Positions 9,541 to 19,354 of a stretch of 64,000 bases of DNA are shown here, piece by piece. Both the position numbers and the translations under genes were made by a program. The DNA is from Yamadazyma tenuis (Eukaryota; Ascomycota; Pichiomycetes; Serinales; Debaryomycetaceae), in assembly GCF_029203305.1 (NCBI RefSeq), contig NC_089461.1:620001-684000 (forward strand), written 5' to 3'. Within the stretch, counting starts at the first letter, position 1. Every line of letters begins with the position of its first letter. Under the pieces are notes generated by a model. It was not told the origin of the DNA and ran no database searches. It saw nothing but the letters and a program-made list of their open reading frames with translations.

Positions 9541-9720
9541 ATGGATTTTTTAAACAAGGGAAAGGAATTTTTGAGTTCCGAACAAGGTAAGGAATATACC
9601 GAAGACGCTAAGGAAGCTTACTCCACTTTCCAAAAGACTGAAGGTACCAACCAAGAGAAGGCCAAGGCTGCTTACGAGAACTACAAGAAGGACGAAGAAG
9701 AAGATAAGAAGAAGGATTAA
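9541..9720 (+). CDS. Small hydrophilic Lys/Glu-rich protein, probably stress-induced
   Basis: The 59-codon frame starts at the first ATG after a strong TATA box and encodes a highly charged, Cys-free, Trp-free protein. It begins MDFLNKGKEFLSSEQGKE, continues with two helical K/E/A-rich segments containing a repeated YxxxxK-type spacing, and ends in a KDEEEDKKKD tail. Codons are those of highly expressed yeast genes (AAG, GAA, ACC, GCT). It is too short and polar for an enzyme. The look is that of small heat-soluble or LEA/Hsp12-like stress proteins, but I do not recognise a named family. The STRE cluster upstream supports stress regulation. Expression and function are inferred. Confidence 0.72.
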   Translation: MDFLNKGKEFLSSEQGKEYTEDAKEAYSTFQKTEGTNQEKAKAAYENYKKDEEEDKKKD

Positions 9721-9852
9721 ATGTTTAGTTAGATATTCAATCAATACTTGTGACCGAATGTTCTTATCAACTGTAGAAGTGTTAATTGTCTGTTGTAATT
9801 TAGTAGTGCCGAAATATTAGCTCAATCTCGTGAAATTCACAAACGAAATTCA

Positions 9853-9858
9853 ACGCGT
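9853..9858. promoter_or_regulatory. MluI cell-cycle box (ACGCGT) at the Cdt1-like gene
   Basis: A perfect ACGCGT lies 3-8 bp before the ATG at 9861, close to ACGAAA-type sequences at about 9842. ACGCGT is the MBF site of G1/S genes. Its position abutting the start codon is unusual, so it may be chance or a 5'-leader sequence. Confidence 0.3.
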
Positions 9859-9860
9859 CA

Positions 9861-10832
9861 ATGAGCCAACAAGCAGCATTTCTGAGTATAGACCATGTGT
9901 CTCTCGAATCCCATCCGTTCATGAAGCGGTATGTCTTCATAGAGATTATAAAATACCACCATGCCATAGATATGATCCTTTCCCTTCACTACTCCAGCCA
10001 TACGAGCCTTATAACAGCTCATGCGCTCTTCGAGCGAGTAGCACCATTGATTCAGAAAAGAACTAAAATATCAGCACTACAGTCGGTCTTGATGGTGGAC
10101 CCGAACTGCTACAAGCTCGTGAGTCCCACCAATGTTACCGACTACTCTCCCTGTTATGTGGCCTTATTTGATCCCATCAACCAGTTCAATCAGCTGCTCG
10201 AATCACGAAAATTGCGTTTTATCAGCCTGATAAACAATTGGATCACAACCCACCAGGAAATTGGGTACTTGAAAATCCCTTCAATTACCCAGATAATTGA
10301 AAAACACAGTGCAAACACCAGCAAATCATCATCTCCTTCAAAAGTTCTCAAACCTAGGCTTACCCTCAAGAATGACTCGTCCAAGTTCCAATTCAAACTG
10401 CGAGATGAGAAGACCCAATCGTCTAAAAGCAATGGTTTGTCTCTTCTTGAACGTATAAAGTTAAAGGAACAACAATCGAAGCAGCAGAAGCAACAAGAGA
10501 CCCCAGAAGCACAAAGAGAGGATTATTTGCAAGGTAAGTTGGAGTCGATTTACAACATCATCTACCAAATCAACGGTGAGCAGAACAAACCTACCAGTTT
10601 TACCTTGACAGGACTCACACAAATAGTAAAGGATAGTCTTCATTATCCCACACACGAAGAAGATATTCAGGAGTGTTTGGAGTTGTTAGCCAAAAGACTC
10701 AACCATGCCATCATTATCACCACTCGTGGAGGGCTTTCGGTGGTGAAGGTGATGAAGCTTGATAGAGAAGGCGACTTAGAGTCGTTGAAGTCAAACAAAA
10801 CTGTGCATGCATTCTATACGGCATGTAAATAG
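9861..10832 (+). CDS. Probable replication licensing factor Cdt1 (Tah11-like)
   Basis: The protein has 323 residues with no signal peptide or TM segment. It shows a helical N-terminal half, a Ser/Lys-rich linker near residues 150-195, and NGLSLLERIKLKEQQSK near residue 193. A C-terminal winged-helix-like part follows (YNIIYQINGEQ, FTLTGLTQIVKDSL, ECLELLAKRL). The SLLERI(K/R)xKE motif leading into a C-terminal winged helix is what I associate with fungal Cdt1, which loads Mcm2-7 onto origins with Cdc6 and ORC. It is shorter than S. cerevisiae Tah11 (about 600 residues). The MluI box at its start fits a G1/S gene. The assignment is moderate; another winged-helix nuclear protein is possible. Confidence 0.6.
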   Translation: MSQQAAFLSIDHVSLESHPFMKRYVFIEIIKYHHAIDMILSLHYSSHTSLITAHALFERVAPLIQKRTKISALQSVLMVDPNCYKLVSPTNVTDYSPCYVALFDPINQFNQLLESRKLRFISLINNWITTHQEIGYLKIPSITQIIEKHSANTSKSSSPSKVLKPRLTLKNDSSKFQFKLRDEKTQSSKSNGLSLLERIKLKEQQSKQQKQQETPEAQREDYLQGKLESIYNIIYQINGEQNKPTSFTLTGLTQIVKDSLHYPTHEEDIQECLELLAKRLNHAIIITTRGGLSVVKVMKLDREGDLESLKSNKTVHAFYTACK

Positions 10833-10857
10833 ACTATATATTAACGAACTTGGCATA

Positions 10858-13800
10858 CTAAGCACTAATGTCCAGCTTTTCCTCTTCTTCGTCTCTAATC
10901 GCAATATCGGCAGGTGCTGAGTTCATGTACAAAAACTTCAACAAAATCTCAATACCATATGTAGCACCCAAATCAAGGAGAATGGATCCAGTCAACTTGG
11001 TCTTGAACTCTACATCCATCTTGACGAATTGCATAGCTTCGTTCAATTCAGGCATGAATTCGGTGGATCCAGACAATGCCAAACCAGCAACCCCCAATAA
11101 ACCATAGTACATACCCTTGTTCAGGGAGATGTTTTCCTTGAATGGTTCACCTTGGTAGTTGACAGCAAATGTAGACACTTGTTGGGCCAATTGTAATAAA
11201 AACATACCAGTGTTCAACAATGAAGGAGAGAACTCCTTTTCTAAATCCACCTGAGGTTCTCTTGGTTCCAAGATGTAAATTTCACGGGTAATGTAAACCA
11301 AGGTGATAATGTGAATAGCAAATTGTCCCAAGATAGACCCCATGATATACTTGTTGAAAATCCCATCTTGTGGTCTTTCCTTTGAAAGCTTTTCCAATGG
11401 CTTACCTCTGGAGATGGACAAGAAACAAACAGACAATAAGATACCGGAAATCGTGGCTTGTGCATCACCAAACTTGATACCGGCCAAATACAACACAGAC
11501 AACGAGTAAGCAGAAATCAAACAGTTCAAAGCCAAAATTTTGTACATTTGAATGGTGGCCACCAATGCACAACGACCTTGACGAATGATGTGGATCACAG
11601 CAGAAACATTGGCCAATTTGGACGTAAATGGAGCTGCCACAGATGCATCTCCCAATTTCAAGGTAGGAGCTTCGTCTTCTTCTTCAGCATCGTTCAAAGC
11701 AGTCAAGAATGCATCACCAATTCCGCCAGCACCAGCCTGAGCAGCCTTAGATTTATCAACAGTGATAGTTTTTCCTGTTTTCATTGCATATTCAACAGTC
11801 TTTTCCATTTGAGAAGTGATTTCAACACCTTTCTTCTTCATAGCTTCCAAATACTTAGGGTTAGAAGGTCCAGGTGGATACAAATGAGCAATAATCAAAG
11901 GAGCAGGTGGAGGTGGTTTGCCCCAGTTTTGGAACAAAGCAATCTGCTTTTCATACACCTTGACAGTAGCACCGATTTTTCTGTTTTCAGCAATCTTTTT
12001 CAATCCATCTTCAGTACCGTTCAATAAAGCCACACCAATGTGAGCCTGTTTCAAAGCACCAACATCGTTGGTACCATCTCCACACATCAAGGTCTTGTAT
12101 CCAGCATCTTTTAACGTGTTCAACAAGTATTCCTTTTGAGCAGGTGAAACTCTAGCAAACACCCAGGTGTGCTTGAGCAAATCCAAAATCTGTTCGTGAG
12201 AAACCAAGTAGTTTAAAGCATATCCAGTAAGACAAATATCATACTTCTTGAACAAGCTAGTGTCAATCTTGTCGGCAGCCTTCACTGGGATCACAACAGT
12301 CTCATCAACGTTTCTCCATACCAAGTTGTGACCTCCAACTTCATGATGCTCTTCAGGAGCATCTAAAATCAAGGTATCTTTGGTAGTGATACGAACTTCT
12401 TTAGCAACATGACAAGCAGTTAAAGGATTATCACCAGTAATCATTATACACCGATGGGAAGATTCGTTCAACATCTTGATGGTTTCGATGGCATCGTCCT
12501 TTAATGGACAGTGGAAAACAATAAACCCGGCAAAAATTAACTTAGACTCAATGTCTTCTCTAGCAATCTTGGTGGCATTCACAGTAGGAGGTAAATATTT
12601 GTAACCCAAGGCCAAGACTCTGGAACCAGCTCTGGTAAAAGACTTGTACGTTTCTTCATATGTGGCAGGCAAATCGACAATCATATTACGCAAAGTCTCT
12701 GGAGCACCTTTAACACTAACCAAGTTCTTTCCCTGTAAAGTATTAATGGAAGAAATAGAAGAAGATCTCTTCAAAGCTGAAGAGAATTGGAATCTTCTTA
12801 AGATCTTAATCTTTTCCATCTTTCCATTACCTCTACTTCTTTCAACCGAATCCTTATCACCAACAGACCATTTAGCTGCTTTCAAAGTAGCTTGTTCCAT
12901 AGAATCGCCGACCACTTCACCATCATCCAATTTCACCAAAGCGTGAGCAGATCCCAACACCCAGGAAGTAGTTTCTGGAGCTTCTTCAGCCGAGTACAAG
13001 TGGTGGATATCATCTGGATTGAACCCAGCTAACCCTTCAAACACCAAATCTTCAGCGGTCAAAGTACCGGTTTTATCAAAACAACACACGTCAATTCTAC
13101 CTGCCAAAGGAATTCTGAAAGGTTCAGTACAGTATATGTAGAACTTTTGCAAGGCAGATAACGAACTGTTAACGGCCATGGTCAATTCCATGGGCAATTC
13201 TGGTGGAACCACAGAGGTGATGACAATGATACAATCCAAAATCAACTTACTCTGGATTCTTCCCATTCTTGTACCTTCAACCCAAACGTACCACGAGGCA
13301 GCCACGGCGAACACCAATAAGAACAAAATGAAGAAGAAAGATTCCTTGTTGCCCACATCGACTCTTTCACTCGAGTACACCATGGTACGCACCAAGGACC
13401 CTTGAGAGGTCTCGAACCCAGTCTTGATGACATAGGCCAAAGAACCATTATCAGGAGCCAAAGGAACAATTGGGTCTTCAGGTTGAGTAACTTGCAATGC
13501 CATAGTACCACCGTGCAATAACGAATTCTTATCAAACCCTTCAGGCTCAATGGATTGTTCACCGGGTCTCAACTTGATAGACTCTTTCAACAAAGGAGTG
13601 GATTCACCCGACAACATGGCCTCATTAACAATGGCAGAACCGTCCACCAATAACAAGTCACAGGGCAAAGCACTATCTTCACTGGTTCTAGTTAAAGAAA
13701 CCAAGTCGCCTGGTAATAAGCCATCAGTTTGCAACTTTACCCATTTGCCATCACGATGAACATAAATTGGGTATGGTTTGATACCCATACTCTGGAATTC

Positions 13801-14535
13801 TGCCATGGTGGTTCTTCTTTGGAACACAGTGGTCATCTCGAAGGAGACCAACATAAATAACGAAAACAATGAGTAGTACCATTGTTCATCCATACACCAT
13901 AACGCCACGCAGAACACCTGGAAAACAAAAAATGGAGCAACAGCATGTTCTTGGAATAATTCCAAAAACGTTGGTAACGGAATGTCGAATCGGTTGGCAC
14001 CATAGTTTCTGGCCAACTTTTCCAAGTCGCCTTTTAACCCGGTAGAACTTTGAAACACACTTAACTTGGGCAACTGGTCCACCAAATATTGAGGGGGACT
14101 GAACTTACCAGTTTCAGAGTGTAACAAATGGCGTCTCTTTTGGTAGGCAAAGCTGATCTGGGTTTCGCCATCAGGGAACTTTTCTCTAGAGATCAAACAG
14201 ATTTCACCCGTACCTGAATTAGGGGCAGGATCCACCTTAATATATTTTGCCTCGTCAATGGTGTTCACCTTCGAATAGTTGAACTTGGTGTTGATGTCGA
14301 TGTTCCAAAAGGGCATCAACCAGAACAACATGTTGAAGGAGCCGAGGGCCATAAGGTAGACAAACGTCCATTCCTGGCCCTTGATGTATACATCATACTG
14401 GAAGAAATATACCTGGAGGAAAATTGGGTAGATAATGGCAAAAGGCCACACGTAGGGCCGGGCGAGGAATGCCTTGGGAACCAACAACTCGGTGCCCACG
14501 ACGGCCGCATTATCAACAAAGTTTGTCTGCGACAT
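10858..14535 (-). CDS. SPF1: ER P5A-type ATPase Spf1
   Basis: This 1225-residue P-type ATPase has the phosphorylation motif DKTGTLT with the aspartate at residue 487, the actuator motif SGEST, and the hinge GDGTND. The P5A-specific TM4 sequence VVPPELPMEL is also present. Spf1 is an ER transmembrane-helix dislocase that removes mistargeted tail-anchored and mitochondrial proteins; its loss disturbs ER calcium, sterols and glycosylation. The ATG at 14535 (MSQTNFVDN) is chosen because the longer open frame begins with GTG at 14574. It ends 25 bp from the convergent Cdt1-like gene. Confidence 0.96.
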   Translation of the reverse strand: MSQTNFVDNAAVVGTELLVPKAFLARPYVWPFAIIYPIFLQVYFFQYDVYIKGQEWTFVYLMALGSFNMLFWLMPFWNIDINTKFNYSKVNTIDEAKYIKVDPAPNSGTGEICLISREKFPDGETQISFAYQKRRHLLHSETGKFSPPQYLVDQLPKLSVFQSSTGLKGDLEKLARNYGANRFDIPLPTFLELFQEHAVAPFFVFQVFCVALWCMDEQWYYSLFSLFMLVSFEMTTVFQRRTTMAEFQSMGIKPYPIYVHRDGKWVKLQTDGLLPGDLVSLTRTSEDSALPCDLLLVDGSAIVNEAMLSGESTPLLKESIKLRPGEQSIEPEGFDKNSLLHGGTMALQVTQPEDPIVPLAPDNGSLAYVIKTGFETSQGSLVRTMVYSSERVDVGNKESFFFILFLLVFAVAASWYVWVEGTRMGRIQSKLILDCIIVITSVVPPELPMELTMAVNSSLSALQKFYIYCTEPFRIPLAGRIDVCCFDKTGTLTAEDLVFEGLAGFNPDDIHHLYSAEEAPETTSWVLGSAHALVKLDDGEVVGDSMEQATLKAAKWSVGDKDSVERSRGNGKMEKIKILRRFQFSSALKRSSSISSINTLQGKNLVSVKGAPETLRNMIVDLPATYEETYKSFTRAGSRVLALGYKYLPPTVNATKIAREDIESKLIFAGFIVFHCPLKDDAIETIKMLNESSHRCIMITGDNPLTACHVAKEVRITTKDTLILDAPEEHHEVGGHNLVWRNVDETVVIPVKAADKIDTSLFKKYDICLTGYALNYLVSHEQILDLLKHTWVFARVSPAQKEYLLNTLKDAGYKTLMCGDGTNDVGALKQAHIGVALLNGTEDGLKKIAENRKIGATVKVYEKQIALFQNWGKPPPPAPLIIAHLYPPGPSNPKYLEAMKKKGVEITSQMEKTVEYAMKTGKTITVDKSKAAQAGAGGIGDAFLTALNDAEEEDEAPTLKLGDASVAAPFTSKLANVSAVIHIIRQGRCALVATIQMYKILALNCLISAYSLSVLYLAGIKFGDAQATISGILLSVCFLSISRGKPLEKLSKERPQDGIFNKYIMGSILGQFAIHIITLVYITREIYILEPREPQVDLEKEFSPSLLNTGMFLLQLAQQVSTFAVNYQGEPFKENISLNKGMYYGLLGVAGLALSGSTEFMPELNEAMQFVKMDVEFKTKLTGSILLDLGATYGIEILLKFLYMNSAPADIAIRDEEEEKLDISA

Positions 14536-14955
14536 GATGGCAACAACACAGAGAGTTTTGTGGGGGCTTGTCACTTAGATATCAGCAACTGTAACTTGTG
14601 ATTGAGTTATAGATAGTGAAAATTTGATATGTTGAGTGTCGAGTCCAATTCGCGAAAACCATCTAAGAAGGTTCTAATCGGGCAATGTATAAGCCAAGCC
14701 ATGGGGTTATTATGTGTGCACGGGTAATACAAATTACCACCATATTACCAGGTCCAATTCATCGACAGTTAGAGTTCCAGGAGGTAACCCGCATGCCGGT
14801 TTCGGCGGTCTTTGGGTTTGTGTCATTAGTCATTTTAGCCATCTCCCGCATTTGGTCCTGCGCGGAGTTGCAACCGCTATCTTTTCCAGACTGTGGCTCC
14901 CATGATCACGAATATAAATGAACACAATTTATTTGTCATTCGACTTTCTTTAACC
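14536..14955. other. Divergent promoter region SPF1 / 2OG oxygenase
   Basis: A 420-bp gene-free stretch. It contains a partly palindromic GCGG...TTGCAA...CCGC at 14862-14877 (CGG-N8-CCG, a possible zinc-cluster site). It also contains an AT-rich TATA-like ATATAAAT near 14912, about 44 bp before the chosen oxygenase start. An in-frame upstream ATG at 14902 lies before that TATA-like element. No RNA gene is seen. Confidence 0.4.
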
Positions 14956-16077
14956 ATGTCGTTCAACGAGATCCCCAGCCTTGATCTCAGCCTAGCGCTC
15001 GACCCCAGCACTAAGCCTCAATTTCTTCAACAGCTTAGATATGCCTTAATAGATGTCGGATTCCTTCTACTCAAAAACTACGAATCGGTGGGTCCGTCGC
15101 CCGATGACTTCCAGTCGATCAAACACCAGACAGAAGCCTTCTTCCGACTTCCGCAGTCCGTGAAAGACGGATGCTCCATGCTCAACAGCCGTCATTTTTT
15201 GGGATACAACAAGCTCGCCAACGAAATCACCAGTAAGCACACCGACTGGCGGGAACAGGTGGACTTGGCCAACGAGTTGCCGGCCCCCGGTGCGGACGAA
15301 CCCATATACCGCAACATTGAGGGCCCTAATGAGTGGCCCGATGCTCTGCACATTCCGGAGTTTAAGCCGGTGGTTTTGAACTATATCTCCAACATGAACA
15401 GACTCGCAACTGTTTTCCGAAAATTGGTATGTGAGGCGCTCGAAGTGCCTGCCGACTCAATGGACGGGTACTTTAAGCCCAACCAGCAGACCAAAATGAA
15501 GATTGTGGCCTATCCTGATGTGTCGCAGTTGAAACAAGAACTGTCCAAATCCAACGTGTTGGACGATGACTTCTCTACCGGCCAGGGATGTGGCCCTCAC
15601 CGGGACTCGGATCTCCTCACGTATATTTTCCAGGTGACCAACCACCAAAATTCTCTCCAAGTGCAGAACTTCCAGGGAAAGTGGATCACGGTACCGTTTA
15701 TTCCCAACACTCTTGTGGTAAATGTGGGGCAAACCTTGGAAGCCATCACCCAGGGAGTGTGTAAGGCCACCATTCACCGGGTGGTGATCCCGGAACCGGG
15801 CACCGGCACCAGGATCTCGGTGCCTTTCTTTCAGACCATCGACTTGGACTCTAAGAAGCTGATGTTGGATAACATTCCTGCCAGGGTGTTGCAACTTAAG
15901 GAAGAAAGAGATGCCAAAATAAAGGATTGGGCCGTTGACACCGGGTTCCAGTTCACGCCCGAAATCGACAAGTACCCGGTGGGACATTATGTGTTTAGGA
16001 ATAGAATCAAATCTCATCAGGATGTGGCTGCAAAATGGTATCCTGATATTTTGCAGGATGTTCTTAGTTCGTATTGA
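14956..16077 (+). CDS. 2-oxoglutarate/Fe(II) dioxygenase (isopenicillin N synthase-like)
   Basis: The 373-residue enzyme has the two-part fold of the IPNS/gibberellin-oxidase family. An N-terminal DIOX_N-like segment starts IPSLDLS and includes DVGFLLLKNY. The catalytic jelly roll has the iron ligands H215-x-D217 (GPHRDSD) and H274 (ATIHRVV), and the 2-oxoglutarate-binding R286 with S288 (TRIS). The substrate is unknown; yeast members of this family are mostly uncharacterised. The ATG at 14956 matches the usual N-terminus, though an in-frame ATG at 14902 would add 18 residues. The protein should be cytosolic, as no targeting signal is evident. Confidence 0.88.
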   Translation: MSFNEIPSLDLSLALDPSTKPQFLQQLRYALIDVGFLLLKNYESVGPSPDDFQSIKHQTEAFFRLPQSVKDGCSMLNSRHFLGYNKLANEITSKHTDWREQVDLANELPAPGADEPIYRNIEGPNEWPDALHIPEFKPVVLNYISNMNRLATVFRKLVCEALEVPADSMDGYFKPNQQTKMKIVAYPDVSQLKQELSKSNVLDDDFSTGQGCGPHRDSDLLTYIFQVTNHQNSLQVQNFQGKWITVPFIPNTLVVNVGQTLEAITQGVCKATIHRVVIPEPGTGTRISVPFFQTIDLDSKKLMLDNIPARVLQLKEERDAKIKDWAVDTGFQFTPEIDKYPVGHYVFRNRIKSHQDVAAKWYPDILQDVLSSY

Positions 16078-16209
16078 ACAGTAAAAGGTAATATATATAT
16101 GGTATGGTATTTATGGGGGTTTAGCCCACATAGTTGGGTTCTGGTGTTTACAACTATAGCGTTCTCTCCTGTTGTGCTCCGCTTGCGTCCCCCCGGAGAT
16201 ACACCCGCG

Positions 16210-17185
16210 ATGCGAAAAATCCCAGTCGATACTCTGCTAATGCCTCACGAGAGAAAGGACCACCTCCAACAAGGAGCCGACGTCTCACCTTACAAGTCGC
16301 TTGTGGCGGGATCTATCTCGGGTGCGGTTGCACGGTACGTTGAACTGCCATTGGCTGTTGACCTTTCACTTTTGGTAATATACTAACCCCCTCAGGGCCA
16401 TCACCGCTCCGTTGGATACGGTGAAAATACGTTTACAGCTCCAGACAGCCCCCCTAAAAGACTATTTGGGGGTCTCCCACACCTTCAAAAACATCGTCCG
16501 CAATGAAGGCGTCATTGGTCTTTGGAAAGGAAACGTCCCGGCAGAAATCATGTACATTTTGTATGGAGCCACGCAGTTTACTTCCTACTCCATTCTTAAT
16601 AAAGCACTTACACAAGCCCAGGATAACGTTCCCATCTTAAGGTTCAGCCGTCCCACACACTCGCTTATAGTGGGCGCCGGTGCGGGCGTTTCCAGCACTC
16701 TCATCACATATCCCTTTGACCTACTTCGAACCAGGTTAGCTGCAAACAGCCTGAAAGAGCTCCTTTCAATGGCAAGAAGCATCCGACAAATCGGCCGCCA
16801 TGACGGCTTCCTGGGATTCTTTCTCGGCATACGACCGGCGTTGTTGTCGGTGGCCTCCAATACCGGACTCATGTTCTGGACCTATGAACTCGCACGGCAG
16901 TACTCCAAAACCTACAATACAATTCCGTTTATTGAAGGCATTTGTGGGTTTTTCGCCGGTGCTGCTGCCAAAAGCATCACCTTCCCCCTCGATACCATCC
17001 GTAAACGCATGCAGATGAAGCGGTTTAGTGTGGGTGCCAATACTATTAGTCTGATCAGAGATATTTTGTTGAGAGAAGGCATATTCGGACTCTACAAAGG
17101 TTTTGGCATAAGCATCTTTAAAACAGCACCCACAAGTGCCCTATCCATATATGTATATGAGTATTCACTCAGTGTTTTGCACTAG
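16210..17185 (+). CDS. TPC1: Mitochondrial thiamine pyrophosphate carrier (spliced)
   Basis: The gene is join(16210..16334,16396..17185). The 61-bp intron has donor GTACGT, branch TACTAAC at 16381 and acceptor CAG. Splicing joins ...GAVA to [15 protein letters not shown] in frame and restores the first carrier signature. The 304-residue product has three solcar repeats with [20 protein letters not shown] and [10 protein letters not shown], and an N-terminal [10 protein letters not shown] like that of S. cerevisiae Tpc1. It should exchange ThPP across the inner membrane. ATGs at 16210 and 16240 are both possible; the more upstream one at 16099 would add a non-family leader. Its TAG overlaps the stop of the opposing gene. 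Confidence 0.9.
16335..16395 (+). other. Intron in TPC1
   Basis: A 61-bp spliceosomal intron: GTACGT donor at 16335, TACTAAC branch at 16381-16387, CAG acceptor ending at 16395. The branch-to-acceptor distance is very short (8 nt). Removal is required for the first carrier signature to be in frame. Confidence 0.93.
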
Positions 17186-18399
17186 AACTTGAATAAATAG
17201 TCGTCGTCGTCATCTTCTCCGTTGTGCTCATTATGCTCATCATGCTCATCGCTCTCATCACTGAAACTACCGTCTACATTCACAAAGTCCACCTCATCCT
17301 CATCCTCGTCGTTGTCTTCGTAGTACCGCGTCAACAGGTTGGGCAGAACGTACTCCTTATCGTCATCTGACTCCGTGTGGTTGGAGGTGTTGTAGTCAGA
17401 GGTTCCGGTGCGAGTATCTGATTTTAAGCTGGAGGAATCTTTATTGTGGACGTAAAGCGACTCGGAGTTGGAAAGAAGGTTCTGGAGTCGAGACTGCTTT
17501 TTGTTCAACTGCTTTTTGTTTCCCCCCACAAGCAGAAGCTGGTCTTTAATATAGGTTGGTAGATTTTCCCCCACAAGAGACGCTCTTCGGTTTCGTTTAT
17601 CCACCGCCGACAACGTGACTTCCGTGTTTGTGGTATTGCTTACCGGTTCCTTGGCCACTCTGCGCTTGGGAATTATCAGCGTCAAGTTGAATTTCCTGGG
17701 GTCGTTTACCTTTTGTGGCGGAGGGTTATCTTGCAACTTGCCTATTTCGGCCTTGGTTAGCACATTCACAGTCGAAGTACTTGTTAGGGCCGGCTTACTC
17801 AAGCTATTGGTACGTGTATGGATGATAAACGGGTTTGTGGTGGATTGGGGCCTTGTTTGCATCAAGTCCAACGACATTCTTCTCTGGGTTTTTGACAATT
17901 TGGGCATTTCGATTTTCTGTTTGAATGGCTCTTGTGTTAATGGAATGGGTGGAGGGCGTGGTGGAGGCTCTTGTGCCACTATGGGAGCAGCCGATGCCGC
18001 TTTGGTGGAGGAGGTTTTGGTATTTTTTATAGGTGGTTTGGTTAGGTCCTGGTACGGCAGAAGATTAAAAGAAAGGATGATGTTATCGACCTCGTTCATC
18101 AACTTCATCTTGTTGGATTCCCAGTTAAACTCATCCCGTGAGTAGACTGACTTGTTACTGATCAACTCGGCCATGTTGTTCTTGATGCTGGGAATGTCAC
18201 TGGAAATGTACTTGCTTAGAAACTGTAGCTGAAGGTTATAAAGATACTCGTTGTCAACGTTCAATTGGCCGAACTCCACGAGGTACGTTTCAAGTTTATC
18301 CCATTGCTTGTCGTTCCATTGCTGGTGGTGTTAGTATAAGCCGGGTCGAATGGGTGGGTGGGTTACACATACTTTATTGTACTTTGCCTCGTGAGCCAT
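17182..18399 (-). CDS. Unknown spliced protein, acidic C-terminus
   Basis: The gene is complement(join(17182..18321,18373..18399)). The first exon is only nine codons (MAHEAKYNK). A 51-bp intron (GTATGT, TACTAAC, CAG) leads into [18 protein letters not shown] in frame, and without splicing exon 2 has no ATG start. The 388-residue product has a helical N-terminal third and a Pro-rich patch ([11 protein letters not shown]). A Ser/Thr-rich basic middle with [10 protein letters not shown] follows, and a strongly Asp/Glu-rich tail ends [10 protein letters not shown]. No enzyme motif, signal peptide or TM segment is seen. I do not recognise it; the composition suggests a nuclear or chromatin-associated factor. 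Its stop overlaps TPC1's stop within one CTAG. Confidence 0.78.
18322..18372 (-). other. Intron in the unknown gene 17182-18399
   Basis: A 51-bp intron on the minus strand: donor GTATGT (18372 downwards), branch TACTAAC at 18336-18330, acceptor CAG ending at 18322. Phase 0, after a nine-codon first exon. Confidence 0.88.
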
Positions 18400-18583
18400 T
18401 GGTGAGGAAAGTCGCGGCTGATTGTGGAGACGGTGAGATAAAATATACTCGAGCACCAGACGGTCTCTTTGTGATTCTTATCAGTCATCTCATTCTGCTG
18501 TTTGTTTTTATGTCAGTCATGTAATTCTGCTATTTTTGGTCTATGTCAGTCATGCCATTGTGCTATTTACATCTATTTACACG

Positions 18584-19279
18584 TCAAAATATCCACCACT
18601 TACTCTTCTTCTTCTCCACCACCGCACTATCTTCTCTCAACTTGGCTTCTTCTCTTTGCTGCTGGATTCTCTGGGCCTCCAAAACATGTCTTTCAGCCGG
18701 TCTATTCAATGCCATGCTCCCTTCCTTGGTTCGTCTGATGTCCTCAGGAATATAATCAGTATCCCTCACCTTCTTCACAACAATATTACTGCCCTTAGGA
18801 TAGTACAAATCATTATACTCTTCATCCGTGAGTCTCAACATGGTCTCCTTCAACCGTAACCGTGCTCGGTAGAAGTCCAGAGTGACATTCTCATAGCCAT
18901 CGTTCCACCTATAAAAAAAGAGCCCATATATCACTAGGGTTGAGGTAAGAAATGTCCCAAACCATTTACTACCTATGTTCAACCGATTATACGTATCAAT
19001 CTTTCGTAACACCTTGTATTGGCCTGGATAAACTTCGCTTAGTGGCCGGGGCGTATAGTTGAGCTTTTTCATGGTTTGGTTGACTTTCTTATACTGGGTG
19101 GCCTCTTTGGGAATCGAGGAGAATCCAGATGGCGCATTTCCCGGAATACTGAACTCAGAAGGATACCCTTCTGGAGGGCGCACATCTGTGGGATCATATG
19201 GGTTGTATGGAGCCTTGGGCTGGGTCCAACCTTTGGGGTTTGGTCTTCTTTGCGGTTCGGAATCCGTATGGTTTGTCAT
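18584..19279 (-). CDS. Single-TM protein of unknown function
   Basis: The 231-residue protein has a Pro/Asn/Tyr-rich hydrophilic N-terminus ([17 protein letters not shown]). One hydrophobic helix lies near residues 110-126 ([17 protein letters not shown]), followed by a charged helical C-terminal half with REEAKLRED and a KKKSKWWIF end. There is no cleavable signal peptide. The arrangement, a single TM followed by a charged helix, resembles small organelle membrane proteins, but I do not recognise a family and assign no function. It starts 76 bp from the divergent GUP1. Confidence 0.75.
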   Translation of the reverse strand: MTNHTDSEPQRRPNPKGWTQPKAPYNPYDPTDVRPPEGYPSEFSIPGNAPSGFSSIPKEATQYKKVNQTMKKLNYTPRPLSEVYPGQYKVLRKIDTYNRLNIGSKWFGTFLTSTLVIYGLFFYRWNDGYENVTLDFYRARLRLKETMLRLTDEEYNDLYYPKGSNIVVKKVRDTDYIPEDIRRTKEGSMALNRPAERHVLEAQRIQQQREEAKLREDSAVVEKKKSKWWIF

Positions 19280-19354
19280 ATTGGTGGGAATAAATTTCTC
19301 ATCTCCAAAAGGTGCGACTGCGCATCAATTAATTCAGGCAAATATATCACTATA

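Noticed and set aside
9550..9744. Hydrophobic minus-strand frame opposite the 59-aa gene
   Set aside because: Lys/Glu codons (AAG, GAA) read in antisense give Leu/Phe, so the apparent TM protein is an artefact.
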